Of a stretch of DNA of 64,000 bases, positions 45,395-53,859 are shown piece after piece; within the stretch, counting starts at the first letter, position 1, and each line of letters begins with the position of its first letter. Under the pieces are notes generated by a model that ran no database searches, was not told the DNA's origin, and was given only the letters and a program-made list of their open reading frames with translations. This stretch comes from DATMER01 sp035556715. Its GTDB lineage: Bacteria; Acidobacteriota; Thermoanaerobaculia; Multivoradales; UBA5704. The position numbers were made by a program, and so were the translations under genes. The DNA lies in contig DATMER010000001.1 of the NCBI GenBank assembly GCA_035556715.1, positions 12,203-76,202 of the forward strand, in the 5' to 3' direction.

Positions 45395-48300
45395 TCAGCC
45401 GGCCAGCGCCTCCGCGGCCGTGGCATCCTGCGCGGCCAGGCACCGCAGCTCGCCCAGGTGGCTCAGGCTCTCCATTACCGACGGGACATCGACCCCGAAG
45501 TCGAGCAGGCAGCCGACCTCGTCGACGCCGACCTCGCGCAGCCGCCGGACCATCTCCAGGCACTTCCCAGGGGTGCCGAGCAGCGAGCCGGTATGGAAGT
45601 AGCGCTCGAACTCCATCTGCAGCAGCTCCTCCAGGTCCTCGGGCGAAACCGTCCCGCGATCGAAGCCCTTGTGCAGGCTGCGGGAGATGGAGGACAGAAG
45701 CTCGGTGTGGGAGCGCAGGTAGTGGCAGAAAGGCCCCCGGACCTTCTCCTTGACCCGCTCCAGGTCGGCGCCGACGAAGGTGTGGATCATGACCGCCACC
45801 TGTCCCTGCCCGGGGTCGTGACCGTGCCGGGCCAGGCTGTCCCGGTAGAGGTCGATCCGTTCCCGCAGCTTGTCCAGGCTCATGCCGATCAGCGAGGTCA
45901 GGACATTGGCGCCGATCCGGCCCGTGGTGATGAAGGTATCCGGCGTGTTGGCGCAGGTCACCCAGATCGGCACCTCGGGCTGCACCGGCTTGGGGAAGAT
46001 CTCGACCTCCACCTCGCCGCCGCCGCCATCCGGGAACGCGACCTTCTCGCCCCGCCAGAGCCGGCGCAGGACATCGATCCGCTCGAACATCACCTTGCGT
46101 CGCTCGGGGAAGTCGCGGGGGGCGAAGATGAAGTCGTTGGGATGGAAGCCGGAGGCGAAGGAGAGCCCCACCCGGCCCCGGGAGAGGTTGTCGACCACGG
46201 ACCACTCCTCGGCCACCCGCACCGGGTGGTGGAGGGGGAGAACCACGCTGCCGGCGCGGAGCTGCAGGCGCTCGGTGACCATGGCGAGGGCCGAGCTCAG
46301 GACCGACGGATTCGGGTAAAGCCCGCCGAAGCTGTGGAAGTGCCGTTCCGGCGTCCAGATCGCATCGAAGCCCATGCGGTCGGCGAACCGGGCCCCTTCG
46401 ATGATCAGTCGGTACTTGTCCTCGGGGAACAGGTTCTCGTCGCCCGAAAAAAAGAAGAGGCTGAAACGCATGGGGCTCTTGCCGTTGCCGGAGAGGGGGG
46501 CCGGCTCGAACTGCAGGACCACGGGCTCCGGCCGCTCCGGCTGCGGCTCTGGAGCGGGAGCCGGGGCCTGGAAGACCTGCTCCAGCAGGCGCGCCCGCTC
46601 GGCGAGCTCCTCCGGGCCGGGCAGGCGCTCCGCCAGGATCTCCGCCAGCTCGGCCACCGTGGGGCTCTCGAAGAAGGTGCGCACGGACAGCCGGACACCG
46701 AAGACCGACTGTACGCGCGCCAGGACCTGCAGGGCGGTCAGGGAGTTGCCGTAGAGACGGAAGAAGTTGTCGTGGACCCCGACCCGCTCGACGCCGAGCA
46801 GGGTCTGCCACATGTCCGCCAGGACCTCTTCCAGCTCGTTGCGCGGCGCCAGGTACGAGCCCGGCTCCAGGGGCGCCGCGTAGCGCTTGTCCACGTAGGA
46901 GCCCGCGGAGGACGCGGGCGCAGCCGGCTCCGGCTCGAGAGCGGGCCGGAGCGGGACGGGCGCCGGAGCCATCTCCTCGAAGTCGATCCAGTAGCGCCGC
47001 CGCTCGAAAGGATAGGTGGGCAGGGGGATCCGGCGGCGGCGCTCGCCCGCGTGGAACGCCTCCCAGTCCACGGCCACGCCGGCGGCCCAGAGCCCCCCGA
47101 GCGCCTCCATCAACGCTGCGGCATCCGCGGTATCGGCGGCACCGCGGGGGTCCTTGGGATGGGCCAGCGACGAGTGGATCGCATGGCCGGCGCCCCAGGC
47201 CGGGTGGCTCCGCGCCGCGGCTCCCAGCGCCTGGCCCGGCCCCACCTCCAGCAGGATCGCTCCCGGGTTCGCGAGCAGCGTCCCCAGGCCGTCGGCGAGG
47301 CGCACGGTCTGCCGCAGGTGGCGGCTCCAGTAGGCGGGGTCCGTCGCCTCGGACGGCGAGATCCAGCGGCCGGTCACGTCGGAGACGTAGAGGGTCCGGG
47401 GGGGCGAGAGCCGTACCTTCCGGACCTCGGCGGTGAAGGCTTCCAGGATGGGGTCCATCATGGCCGAGTGGAAGGCGTGGGAGGTGCGCAGCCTCCGCGG
47501 CTGGACATCGCGGGCGATCAGCTCCGCGCGCAGCCTCTCGATGGCCTCGGCCGGACCCGAAGCCAGGCAGAGGTCCGGCCCATGGACCGCGGCGAGCGCG
47601 AGGTCGTCCCCGAGCAGGGGAAGCAGCTCCTCCTCCGGGATCGGCACGGCCAGCATGTCGCCGGACGGCAGACCCTGCATCAGCCGCCCGCGGGCTGCGA
47701 CCAGGGATGCCGCATCCTCCAGGGTGAAGACCCCGGCAAGGCAGGCTGCAACGTACTCGCCGAGGCTGTGGCCGATCATGCCGCGGGGCTCGACGCCCCA
47801 GCTCTGCCACAGCCCGGCCAGGGCGTAGCCCACGGTGAACAGGGCCGGCTGGGCGATCTCCGTCCGCGCCATGGCCTCGGCGTCGGCCTCCCGGTCCAGA
47901 AGGAAGTCGCGGAGGTCGAGGCCGAGGCGTGGTTGGAACAGCGCGGCACAGCGGTCGACCAGTTCGCGGAAGACGGACTCGCTGCGGTAGACCGCCGCCG
48001 ACATGCCGGGGTGTTGCGCCCCCTGGCCGGTGAACAGGAAGAAGGCCGGCCGCGGGCGGCCGTCGTCGACGCCGGCTGCTCCGGCGTCTCCGGACAGGGC
48101 CGCCACGGCTTCGGGAACGGTGCGGCAGGCCACGGCCCGCCGGTGCTCGAAGGCGCGCCGCCCCACCTGGAGGGTATAGGCTACGTCCGCCAGCTCGGTG
48201 CCCGGATTGCGCTCCAGATACTCCGCGAGGTTGCGGGAGGCCGCGGCGAGGGCGGCCCGGCTGCGGCCGGAGAGCACCAGCAGATGCCAGGGACGGACCG

Positions 48301-49630
48301 GGGTGACGGACGGCGGCGGGGGGGGCGCCTCCTCCAGGATCACGTGGACGTTGGTGCCGCCGAAACCGAAGGAGCTGACCCCGGCGCGCCGCGGCAGGGC
48401 CGTCCACGGCGCGAGCCGGTCGTTGACGTAGAACGGGCTGTCCTCGAAGTCGATCTGCGGATTGGGCTGCGTGTAGTGCAGGCTCGGCGGGATCTCGCCG
48501 TGCTGCAGGGCCAGCACGGTCTTGATCATGCCCGAGATCCCGGCGGCACACTCCAGGTGGCCGATGTTGGTCTTGACCGATCCGAGGGCGCAGAAACTCC
48601 GGCGCGGAGTGCTGCGGCGGAAGGCCCGGGTGAGGGCGGCGACTTCGACCGGATCGCCCAGGGCCGTGGCCGTGCCGTGCGCCTCGACATAGCTGATCGC
48701 GCCCGCGTCGATCCCGGCGTCGGCCAGGGCCTCGGCGATCACCTCGGCCTGGCCGCTGACGCTGGGGGCGAGGAAGCCGGCCTTGGTGGCGCCGTCGTTG
48801 TTGACCGCCGATCCCTTGATCACGGCGCGGACCGCGTCGCCGTCGGCGAGGGCGTCGGCGAGCCGCTTCAGCACGACGATGCCCACGCCGCAGCCGAAGA
48901 CCACCCCGGCGGCGCGGGCATCGAAGGCGCGGCAGTGGCCGTCCGGAGAGAGGATGCCCCCCTCCTCGTGGAAATAGCCGCTGTTCTGGGGCAGGGTGAT
49001 GGACACCCCGCCGGCCAGCGCCAGGTCGGTCTCCTCGGAGAGCAGGCTCTGGCAGGCCATGTGGACCGCCACCAGCGAGCTGGAGCAGGCTGTCTGCACG
49101 GTCATGGCCGGGCCGCGCAGGTCGAGCTTGTAGGAGACGCGCGTGGCGAGCGAGTCCTTGTCGTTGCCCGTGGACAGCAGGGTGGCGTCGATGCCCCGGG
49201 CCCGCAGCCGGTCGCGCAGAGGATGGAGGTGGAGCAGATAGCTGCTCAGGGTCACGCCCGCGTAGACGCCGGCCGGTCCCCGGAGCCGCGCCGGGTCCTG
49301 CCCCGCGTCCTCCACGGCCTCCCAGGCGCACTCCAGGAATACGCGCTGCTGCGGATCGATGACCTCGGCCTCGCGCGGGGAGTAGCCGAAGAAGCCGGCG
49401 TCGAACAGGCCGGCCCCGTCGATCACGCCGTGCGCCTTGACGTAGTTGGGCGCGCCGTAGATGGCTGCGGGAATGCCGGCCTCGCGCAGCTCCTCGTCCG
49501 AGAAGAAAGAGATCGATTCGATCCCCTCCCGCAGGTTGCGCCAGAACGCCTCCAGGCTGCCGGCACCCGGGAAGCGGCCGGCCATGCCGATGACCGCCAC
49601 CTCGGCGGGCGCTTCGATGAGGCCGCTCAT
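45395..49630 (-). CDS. PKS module KS-AT-T fused to a luciferase-like monooxygenase
   Basis: 1411-residue type I polyketide synthase. KS 5-435 (Cys 182, His 318, His 358), AT 525-880 (GQGAQ; GHSLGE Ser 622; HAFH at 718, malonyl type), T 930-1000 (DNFFRLYGNSLTALQ, Ser 963) and a C-terminal FMN-dependent luciferase-like monooxygenase 1054-1395 of the natural-product subgroup (MRFSLFFFSGDE; FDAIWTPERHFHSFGGLYPN; ASGFHPNDFIFAPRDFPERR). No KR, DH or ER is present. ATG 49630 overlaps the stop of the preceding PKS by four bases. Monooxygenases of this kind in assembly lines usually hydroxylate the carrier-bound chain, and Baeyer-Villiger chemistry is an alternative. The T-domain core has LYGNSL in place of LGGxSL but keeps the serine. 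Confidence 0.93.
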   Translation of the reverse strand: MSGLIEAPAEVAVIGMAGRFPGAGSLEAFWRNLREGIESISFFSDEELREAGIPAAIYGAPNYVKAHGVIDGAGLFDAGFFGYSPREAEVIDPQQRVFLECAWEAVEDAGQDPARLRGPAGVYAGVTLSSYLLHLHPLRDRLRARGIDATLLSTGNDKDSLATRVSYKLDLRGPAMTVQTACSSSLVAVHMACQSLLSEETDLALAGGVSITLPQNSGYFHEEGGILSPDGHCRAFDARAAGVVFGCGVGIVVLKRLADALADGDAVRAVIKGSAVNNDGATKAGFLAPSVSGQAEVIAEALADAGIDAGAISYVEAHGTATALGDPVEVAALTRAFRRSTPRRSFCALGSVKTNIGHLECAAGISGMIKTVLALQHGEIPPSLHYTQPNPQIDFEDSPFYVNDRLAPWTALPRRAGVSSFGFGGTNVHVILEEAPPPPPSVTPVRPWHLLVLSGRSRAALAAASRNLAEYLERNPGTELADVAYTLQVGRRAFEHRRAVACRTVPEAVAALSGDAGAAGVDDGRPRPAFFLFTGQGAQHPGMSAAVYRSESVFRELVDRCAALFQPRLGLDLRDFLLDREADAEAMARTEIAQPALFTVGYALAGLWQSWGVEPRGMIGHSLGEYVAACLAGVFTLEDAASLVAARGRLMQGLPSGDMLAVPIPEEELLPLLGDDLALAAVHGPDLCLASGPAEAIERLRAELIARDVQPRRLRTSHAFHSAMMDPILEAFTAEVRKVRLSPPRTLYVSDVTGRWISPSEATDPAYWSRHLRQTVRLADGLGTLLANPGAILLEVGPGQALGAAARSHPAWGAGHAIHSSLAHPKDPRGAADTADAAALMEALGGLWAAGVAVDWEAFHAGERRRRIPLPTYPFERRRYWIDFEEMAPAPVPLRPALEPEPAAPASSAGSYVDKRYAAPLEPGSYLAPRNELEEVLADMWQTLLGVERVGVHDNFFRLYGNSLTALQVLARVQSVFGVRLSVRTFFESPTVAELAEILAERLPGPEELAERARLLEQVFQAPAPAPEPQPERPEPVVLQFEPAPLSGNGKSPMRFSLFFFSGDENLFPEDKYRLIIEGARFADRMGFDAIWTPERHFHSFGGLYPNPSVLSSALAMVTERLQLRAGSVVLPLHHPVRVAEEWSVVDNLSRGRVGLSFASGFHPNDFIFAPRDFPERRKVMFERIDVLRRLWRGEKVAFPDGGGGEVEVEIFPKPVQPEVPIWVTCANTPDTFITTGRIGANVLTSLIGMSLDKLRERIDLYRDSLARHGHDPGQGQVAVMIHTFVGADLERVKEKVRGPFCHYLRSHTELLSSISRSLHKGFDRGTVSPEDLEELLQMEFERYFHTGSLLGTPGKCLEMVRRLREVGVDEVGCLLDFGVDVPSVMESLSHLGELRCLAAQDATAAEALAG

Positions 49631-52600
49631 TGCGAGGCCCTCTGCATGGCTGTCCGCCGCGCCCGGCGCCGCGAGCCGCGCTCCAGGCGGGCGTCGACCG
49701 CCTCCTCCGGCCGCCCCGAGACGGAGCGGGCGGCGGCGGCGACGGACGGGTTCTCGAACAGGAGGAAACGGCCGCCAGGGAGGCCGAAGCGCCGCTCCAT
49801 GGCGCGCGCCACCTGCAGGGCGGTCAGGGAGTCCCCTCCGAGCTCGAAGAAGTTGTCGTGGATACCCACGTTCTCGATGCCGAGGGCCGCGCTCCAGATG
49901 TCGGCGACGGCCTGCTCGACGGCATCGCGCGGCGCCGCATAGGGGTTGAGCAGTGCTGGCCGTGCGTGGATTGCCTGCCGCATGGGCCGGGCCTGAGTCT
50001 CGGGGTCTGAGCGCCAGGCCCCGGCCGGCTCCGCGCGGCGGGCCACGAGAAGCGCTACGTCGCTGGCCTCGCGCAGGGCTGCCGAGCGCGGGAGAGCCGC
50101 GGCCTTCTCGAACCCGGTGCGGAGCAGGGCCGCCTGCCAGGCCTCGGCGGAGAGCAGAGGCGAACAGGTGCGCAGCGGGGTGTCCTCGAAGCTCCACCAG
50201 CCGTCGGTCAGCCCCCAGATCAGGTCGGCCCAGCGTTGCGGCCGCACGCTCTCCAGCAGGAGGAGGAAGCCGCCGGGCGCGAGCAGCGTCCGCAGGTGGG
50301 CGAGGGTCTCCTCGATGCGCGGCGTGGCATGGACCACGTTGGCCCCCAGCACCAGGTCGAACGAGCCCGGTGCGAAGCCCTGCGCCACGGGATCACGCGC
50401 GATGTCGAGCACCCCGAACTCGAGGTGGCTCCAGCCGGCCGCCGCGGCTCGCTGCTCCGCGGCGAGCACGAACGAGCGCCCGAGGTCGGTGACGCAGTAG
50501 CGGATACCTGGACCCGCCACGGCCGGGGCCAGGCGCGAGGTCAGCACCCCCTCGCCGGCGCCGACCTCCAGCAGCCGCAGCTTCCTGCCATTGCGCGCAG
50601 CGGCGCCGGCAACCACCTGCCGCAGCAGGGCGGCCGCGACCTCGTACCGGCCTCCTCCCTCGCCCTCGCGGGAGGCCTGGCGCAGCAGGTCCGAGCGGCC
50701 TTCAGGGTAGAGCACCTCCAGACCCGAGACCTCGCCGCAAAGCACCCGCGGGATCTGGCGGGCGCACTGGTCGAGCAGGCCGTAGAGCCCCTGGAAGGCG
50801 GGTGCCTTTCCCTCCAGCCGTTCCCGTAGGGGCTCCGGTGGACCCACCTCGTCCGCGCCCAGGAAACGCACGCTCTCCCCGTCCATCAGGGCAAGCCTGT
50901 CCTCCGCCAGGACGCGCAGCAGGAGACGGAACAAGGGCTCGTGCTGGGGCTGGAGCCGGAGCCGGCGGCGCAGCTCGGCCAGAGCCCAGGCCCGGCCCGG
51001 GGCGAGCTCGACGCCGCTCTCCCGCAGCAGGCGGCAGACGTAGCGGGTGCACAGCTCGGCGACCTCCGGCGGCGGCATGGAGCCGAGGCCGGGGACCGTC
51101 CCGGACGCGAGCCCGGCTTCCAGGCGCTCCAGCGCCTCCCAATCCAGCATCTCTTCGGACCGGCGGCGCGCCTCCACCCAATAGCTCTGCCGCTCGAAGG
51201 GATAGGTCGGCAGCGGCACCCGGCGTCCGCCCCCCGGGCCCCGGGTCTTCCAGTCGACCTCGACCCCGGCCGTCCAGAGCCGTCCGAGCGCGTTCAGCAG
51301 GGCGTCGTGCGCCGGCGCGGCATCCCCCTCCCGCGGGAGCGAGGGCACGGCGACCGGGGTCTCGCCGGGCCGGGCGTTGCGCAGCGCCAACGCCGCCAGG
51401 GTCTGGCCGGGGCCGACCTCCAGGAGGACTCGCCCGCGCTCGCGCAGCAGCTCGCGGAGGCCGTCGGCGAAGCGCACGGTGCGGCGCAGGTGCTCGACCC
51501 AGTATCCGGGGCTCTGGGCCTGCCCGGGCTCGATCCAGGTGCCGGTGACGTTGGAGAGGAAGGGGATCCTGGGAGGCGCCAGGGGCGCGCGCCGCAGCTC
51601 TTCTTCCCATGCCGCGAGCATGGGCTCGACAGCCGGCGAATGGAAGGCACGCTGCACCGCGAGGAGCCGGTGCTCGACCTCCCCGGCAACGAGCCGCTCC
51701 CGCAGCCGTGCCATTGCTTCGGGCGGACCGGATGCCACGCACTGGCCAGGAGCGTTGACCGCGGCCAGCGCGGCCTCCGGCGGAAGCAGAGGCGCGAGCT
51801 CCTCCTCCGGCAGGCGGACCGCCAGCATCTCACCGGGCGGCAGCGACTGGGCCAGGCGGCCGCGCAGCGCCACCAGCGCCAGGGCCCGGGGCAGGGGGAT
51901 GACCCCGGCCAGACAGGCCGCCACCAGCTCGCCGAGGCTGTGCCCGAGCAGAGCCTGCGGGCGCACGCCCCAGACCATCCACAGGCGCGCCAGGGCGTAC
52001 TCGAAGGCGAACAGCGCCGGCTGCGCCAGGGCGGTATCCACTAGACGGGAGGCCGCCTCCGCCTCCTCCCCCGGCCCCGGCAGCAGCAGGCGCCCGACGT
52101 CCAAGCCCAGATGGGGGGCGAGGAGGCCGCGGCACTCGTCCAGGGCGTCCCGGAAGGCCGGCTCGAGAGGGTACAGCTCCGCGGCGGCGCGCAGGTCGCG
52201 CGCGCCCTGGCCGGGGAGCAGGAAGGCGACCCGCCGCTCTCCGGCCCGATGCTCGACGGCCGGTGCCTCGCCGAACCGGTCCGCGGCCTCGGCCAGGTCG
52301 TGAACCACGGCCGCGCGGCGCCAGGGCAGAGGCTTGCGCCCGGCCTGCAGCGTCCAGGCCGCGTCGGCGAGGCGCAGCCCGGGCTGGCTCCGCAGATGCC
52401 CGGCCAGGTTGGCCGTGACCGCGTCGAGGGCGGTGCGTGTGCGGGCCGAGAGCACCAGCAGCCGGGCGCCGGGGGCCTCTGCCGGCGGATCGATCGGCGG
52501 CGCCTCCTCCAGCACCACGTGCGCGTTGCTGCCGCCGATGCCGAAGGAGCTGACCCCGGCCCGCCGCGGGAGCCGGTCCGTCTCCCAGGGCACGAGACGG

Positions 52601-53835
52601 TTGTTGACATAGAACGGGCTGGCCGCGAGATCGAGCTCGGGGTTGGGCCGCTCGAAGTGGGCTGTCGGCGGGATCTGCCGGTGCTGCAGCGCGAGCACGG
52701 CCTTGATCAGGCCGGCCACGCCTGCGGCCGCGTCCAGGTGGCCGATGTTGCCCTTGACCGAGCCCAGGGCGCAGAAGCCCCGGTCGGCGGTATCGGCGGC
52801 ATTGGCGGCGGCATCGGCCCGGAACACACGGCTGAGGGCGCGGACCTCGATCGGGTCGCCGACCTGGGTGGCGGTGCCGTGCCCTTCGATGAAGGTGATG
52901 CTGCCGGGCTCCACCCCGGCGAGGGCGAGGGCCATGTCCACGGCCTCGGCCTGGCCGTCGGCACTCGGGGCCGCGTAGCCCGCCTTGTCCGCGCCGTCGT
53001 TGTTGACCGCGACGCCGCGGATCACGGCGCGGACCGAGTCCCCGTCGGCAACCGCGTCCTCCAGGCGTCTCAGCACCACCAGCCCCACGCCGCTGCCGCG
53101 CACCGTGCCGGCGGCGGAGGCGTCGAAAGGCCGGCAGCGCCCGTCCGGAGAGAGGATGCCGCGCTCCTGGAAAAGGTAGCCGGCGCGCTGCGGCAGGCGC
53201 ACTGAGACGCCGCCCGCCAGGGCCAGGTCACACTGGTAGGAGAGCAGGCTCTGGCACGCGAGCCAGACTGCCACCAGGGAGGTGGAGCAGGCGGTCTGCA
53301 CGTCCAGGCTGGGTCCCCGCAGGTCCAGCTTGTACGAGACGCGGGTGGCCAGGAAGTCCTTGTCGTTCGCGATGACCGACTGCAGGCCGCCGTCCAGGGA
53401 GTCCCCGTCCTGGTTGGGGAGGAGGTGGAGGCGCAGGTACTGCCCGAAGCTGGCGCCGGCGAACACGCCGACCTTGCCGCTCCCTCTGCCCTGCGCGTGA
53501 CCAGCATCCTCCAGGGCCTCCCAGGCGCACTCCAGCAGCAGCCGGTGCTGGGGATCGAGAAGCTCGGCCTCGCGGGGGGTGAAGCGGAAGAGGGGGGCAT
53601 CGAACAGGTCCACGCCGTCAAGCACGGCGCCGGCGGGCACGTACGCCGGGTCGGCGATCAGGCGGGGGTCGACCCCCGCGGCATTCAGCTCCTCCGGAGT
53701 GAAGCGGGAGATCGAATCCACGCCCTGGCACAGGTTGCGCCAGAAGCTTTCGAGGCCGGGCGCGCCGGGGAAGCGGCCCGCCATGCCGACGATGGCGATG
53801 CTGCAGGGGTCCAGGGGCGGAGAGTTGCTTGCCAT
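49627..53835 (-). CDS. PKS module KS-AT-cMT-T
   Basis: 1402-residue type I polyketide synthase, the first assembly-line gene after the transporter. KS 10-435 (Cys 183, His 319, His 366), AT 535-845 (GHSLGE Ser 633; RAFH at 729, close to the malonyl HAFH type), a C-methyltransferase domain about 890-1270 (SAM motif I LLEVGAGEGVLTSRLA at 1088; LGANVVHATPRIEETL; LLAPGGFLLLLE) and a carrier domain (Ser 1336). It lacks a ketoreductase, so a 2-methyl-3-oxo unit is expected. There is no loading module ahead of the KS, so the starter must come from another protein or from acyl-CoA. The ATG lies 24 bp after the permease stop with GGGGG upstream. Confidence 0.93.
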   Translation of the reverse strand: MASNSPPLDPCSIAIVGMAGRFPGAPGLESFWRNLCQGVDSISRFTPEELNAAGVDPRLIADPAYVPAGAVLDGVDLFDAPLFRFTPREAELLDPQHRLLLECAWEALEDAGHAQGRGSGKVGVFAGASFGQYLRLHLLPNQDGDSLDGGLQSVIANDKDFLATRVSYKLDLRGPSLDVQTACSTSLVAVWLACQSLLSYQCDLALAGGVSVRLPQRAGYLFQERGILSPDGRCRPFDASAAGTVRGSGVGLVVLRRLEDAVADGDSVRAVIRGVAVNNDGADKAGYAAPSADGQAEAVDMALALAGVEPGSITFIEGHGTATQVGDPIEVRALSRVFRADAAANAADTADRGFCALGSVKGNIGHLDAAAGVAGLIKAVLALQHRQIPPTAHFERPNPELDLAASPFYVNNRLVPWETDRLPRRAGVSSFGIGGSNAHVVLEEAPPIDPPAEAPGARLLVLSARTRTALDAVTANLAGHLRSQPGLRLADAAWTLQAGRKPLPWRRAAVVHDLAEAADRFGEAPAVEHRAGERRVAFLLPGQGARDLRAAAELYPLEPAFRDALDECRGLLAPHLGLDVGRLLLPGPGEEAEAASRLVDTALAQPALFAFEYALARLWMVWGVRPQALLGHSLGELVAACLAGVIPLPRALALVALRGRLAQSLPPGEMLAVRLPEEELAPLLPPEAALAAVNAPGQCVASGPPEAMARLRERLVAGEVEHRLLAVQRAFHSPAVEPMLAAWEEELRRAPLAPPRIPFLSNVTGTWIEPGQAQSPGYWVEHLRRTVRFADGLRELLRERGRVLLEVGPGQTLAALALRNARPGETPVAVPSLPREGDAAPAHDALLNALGRLWTAGVEVDWKTRGPGGGRRVPLPTYPFERQSYWVEARRRSEEMLDWEALERLEAGLASGTVPGLGSMPPPEVAELCTRYVCRLLRESGVELAPGRAWALAELRRRLRLQPQHEPLFRLLLRVLAEDRLALMDGESVRFLGADEVGPPEPLRERLEGKAPAFQGLYGLLDQCARQIPRVLCGEVSGLEVLYPEGRSDLLRQASREGEGGGRYEVAAALLRQVVAGAAARNGRKLRLLEVGAGEGVLTSRLAPAVAGPGIRYCVTDLGRSFVLAAEQRAAAAGWSHLEFGVLDIARDPVAQGFAPGSFDLVLGANVVHATPRIEETLAHLRTLLAPGGFLLLLESVRPQRWADLIWGLTDGWWSFEDTPLRTCSPLLSAEAWQAALLRTGFEKAAALPRSAALREASDVALLVARRAEPAGAWRSDPETQARPMRQAIHARPALLNPYAAPRDAVEQAVADIWSAALGIENVGIHDNFFELGGDSLTALQVARAMERRFGLPGGRFLLFENPSVAAAARSVSGRPEEAVDARLERGSRRRARRTAMQRASQ

Positions 53836-53859
53836 GTACGACCCCCGGATGCGAACGGC

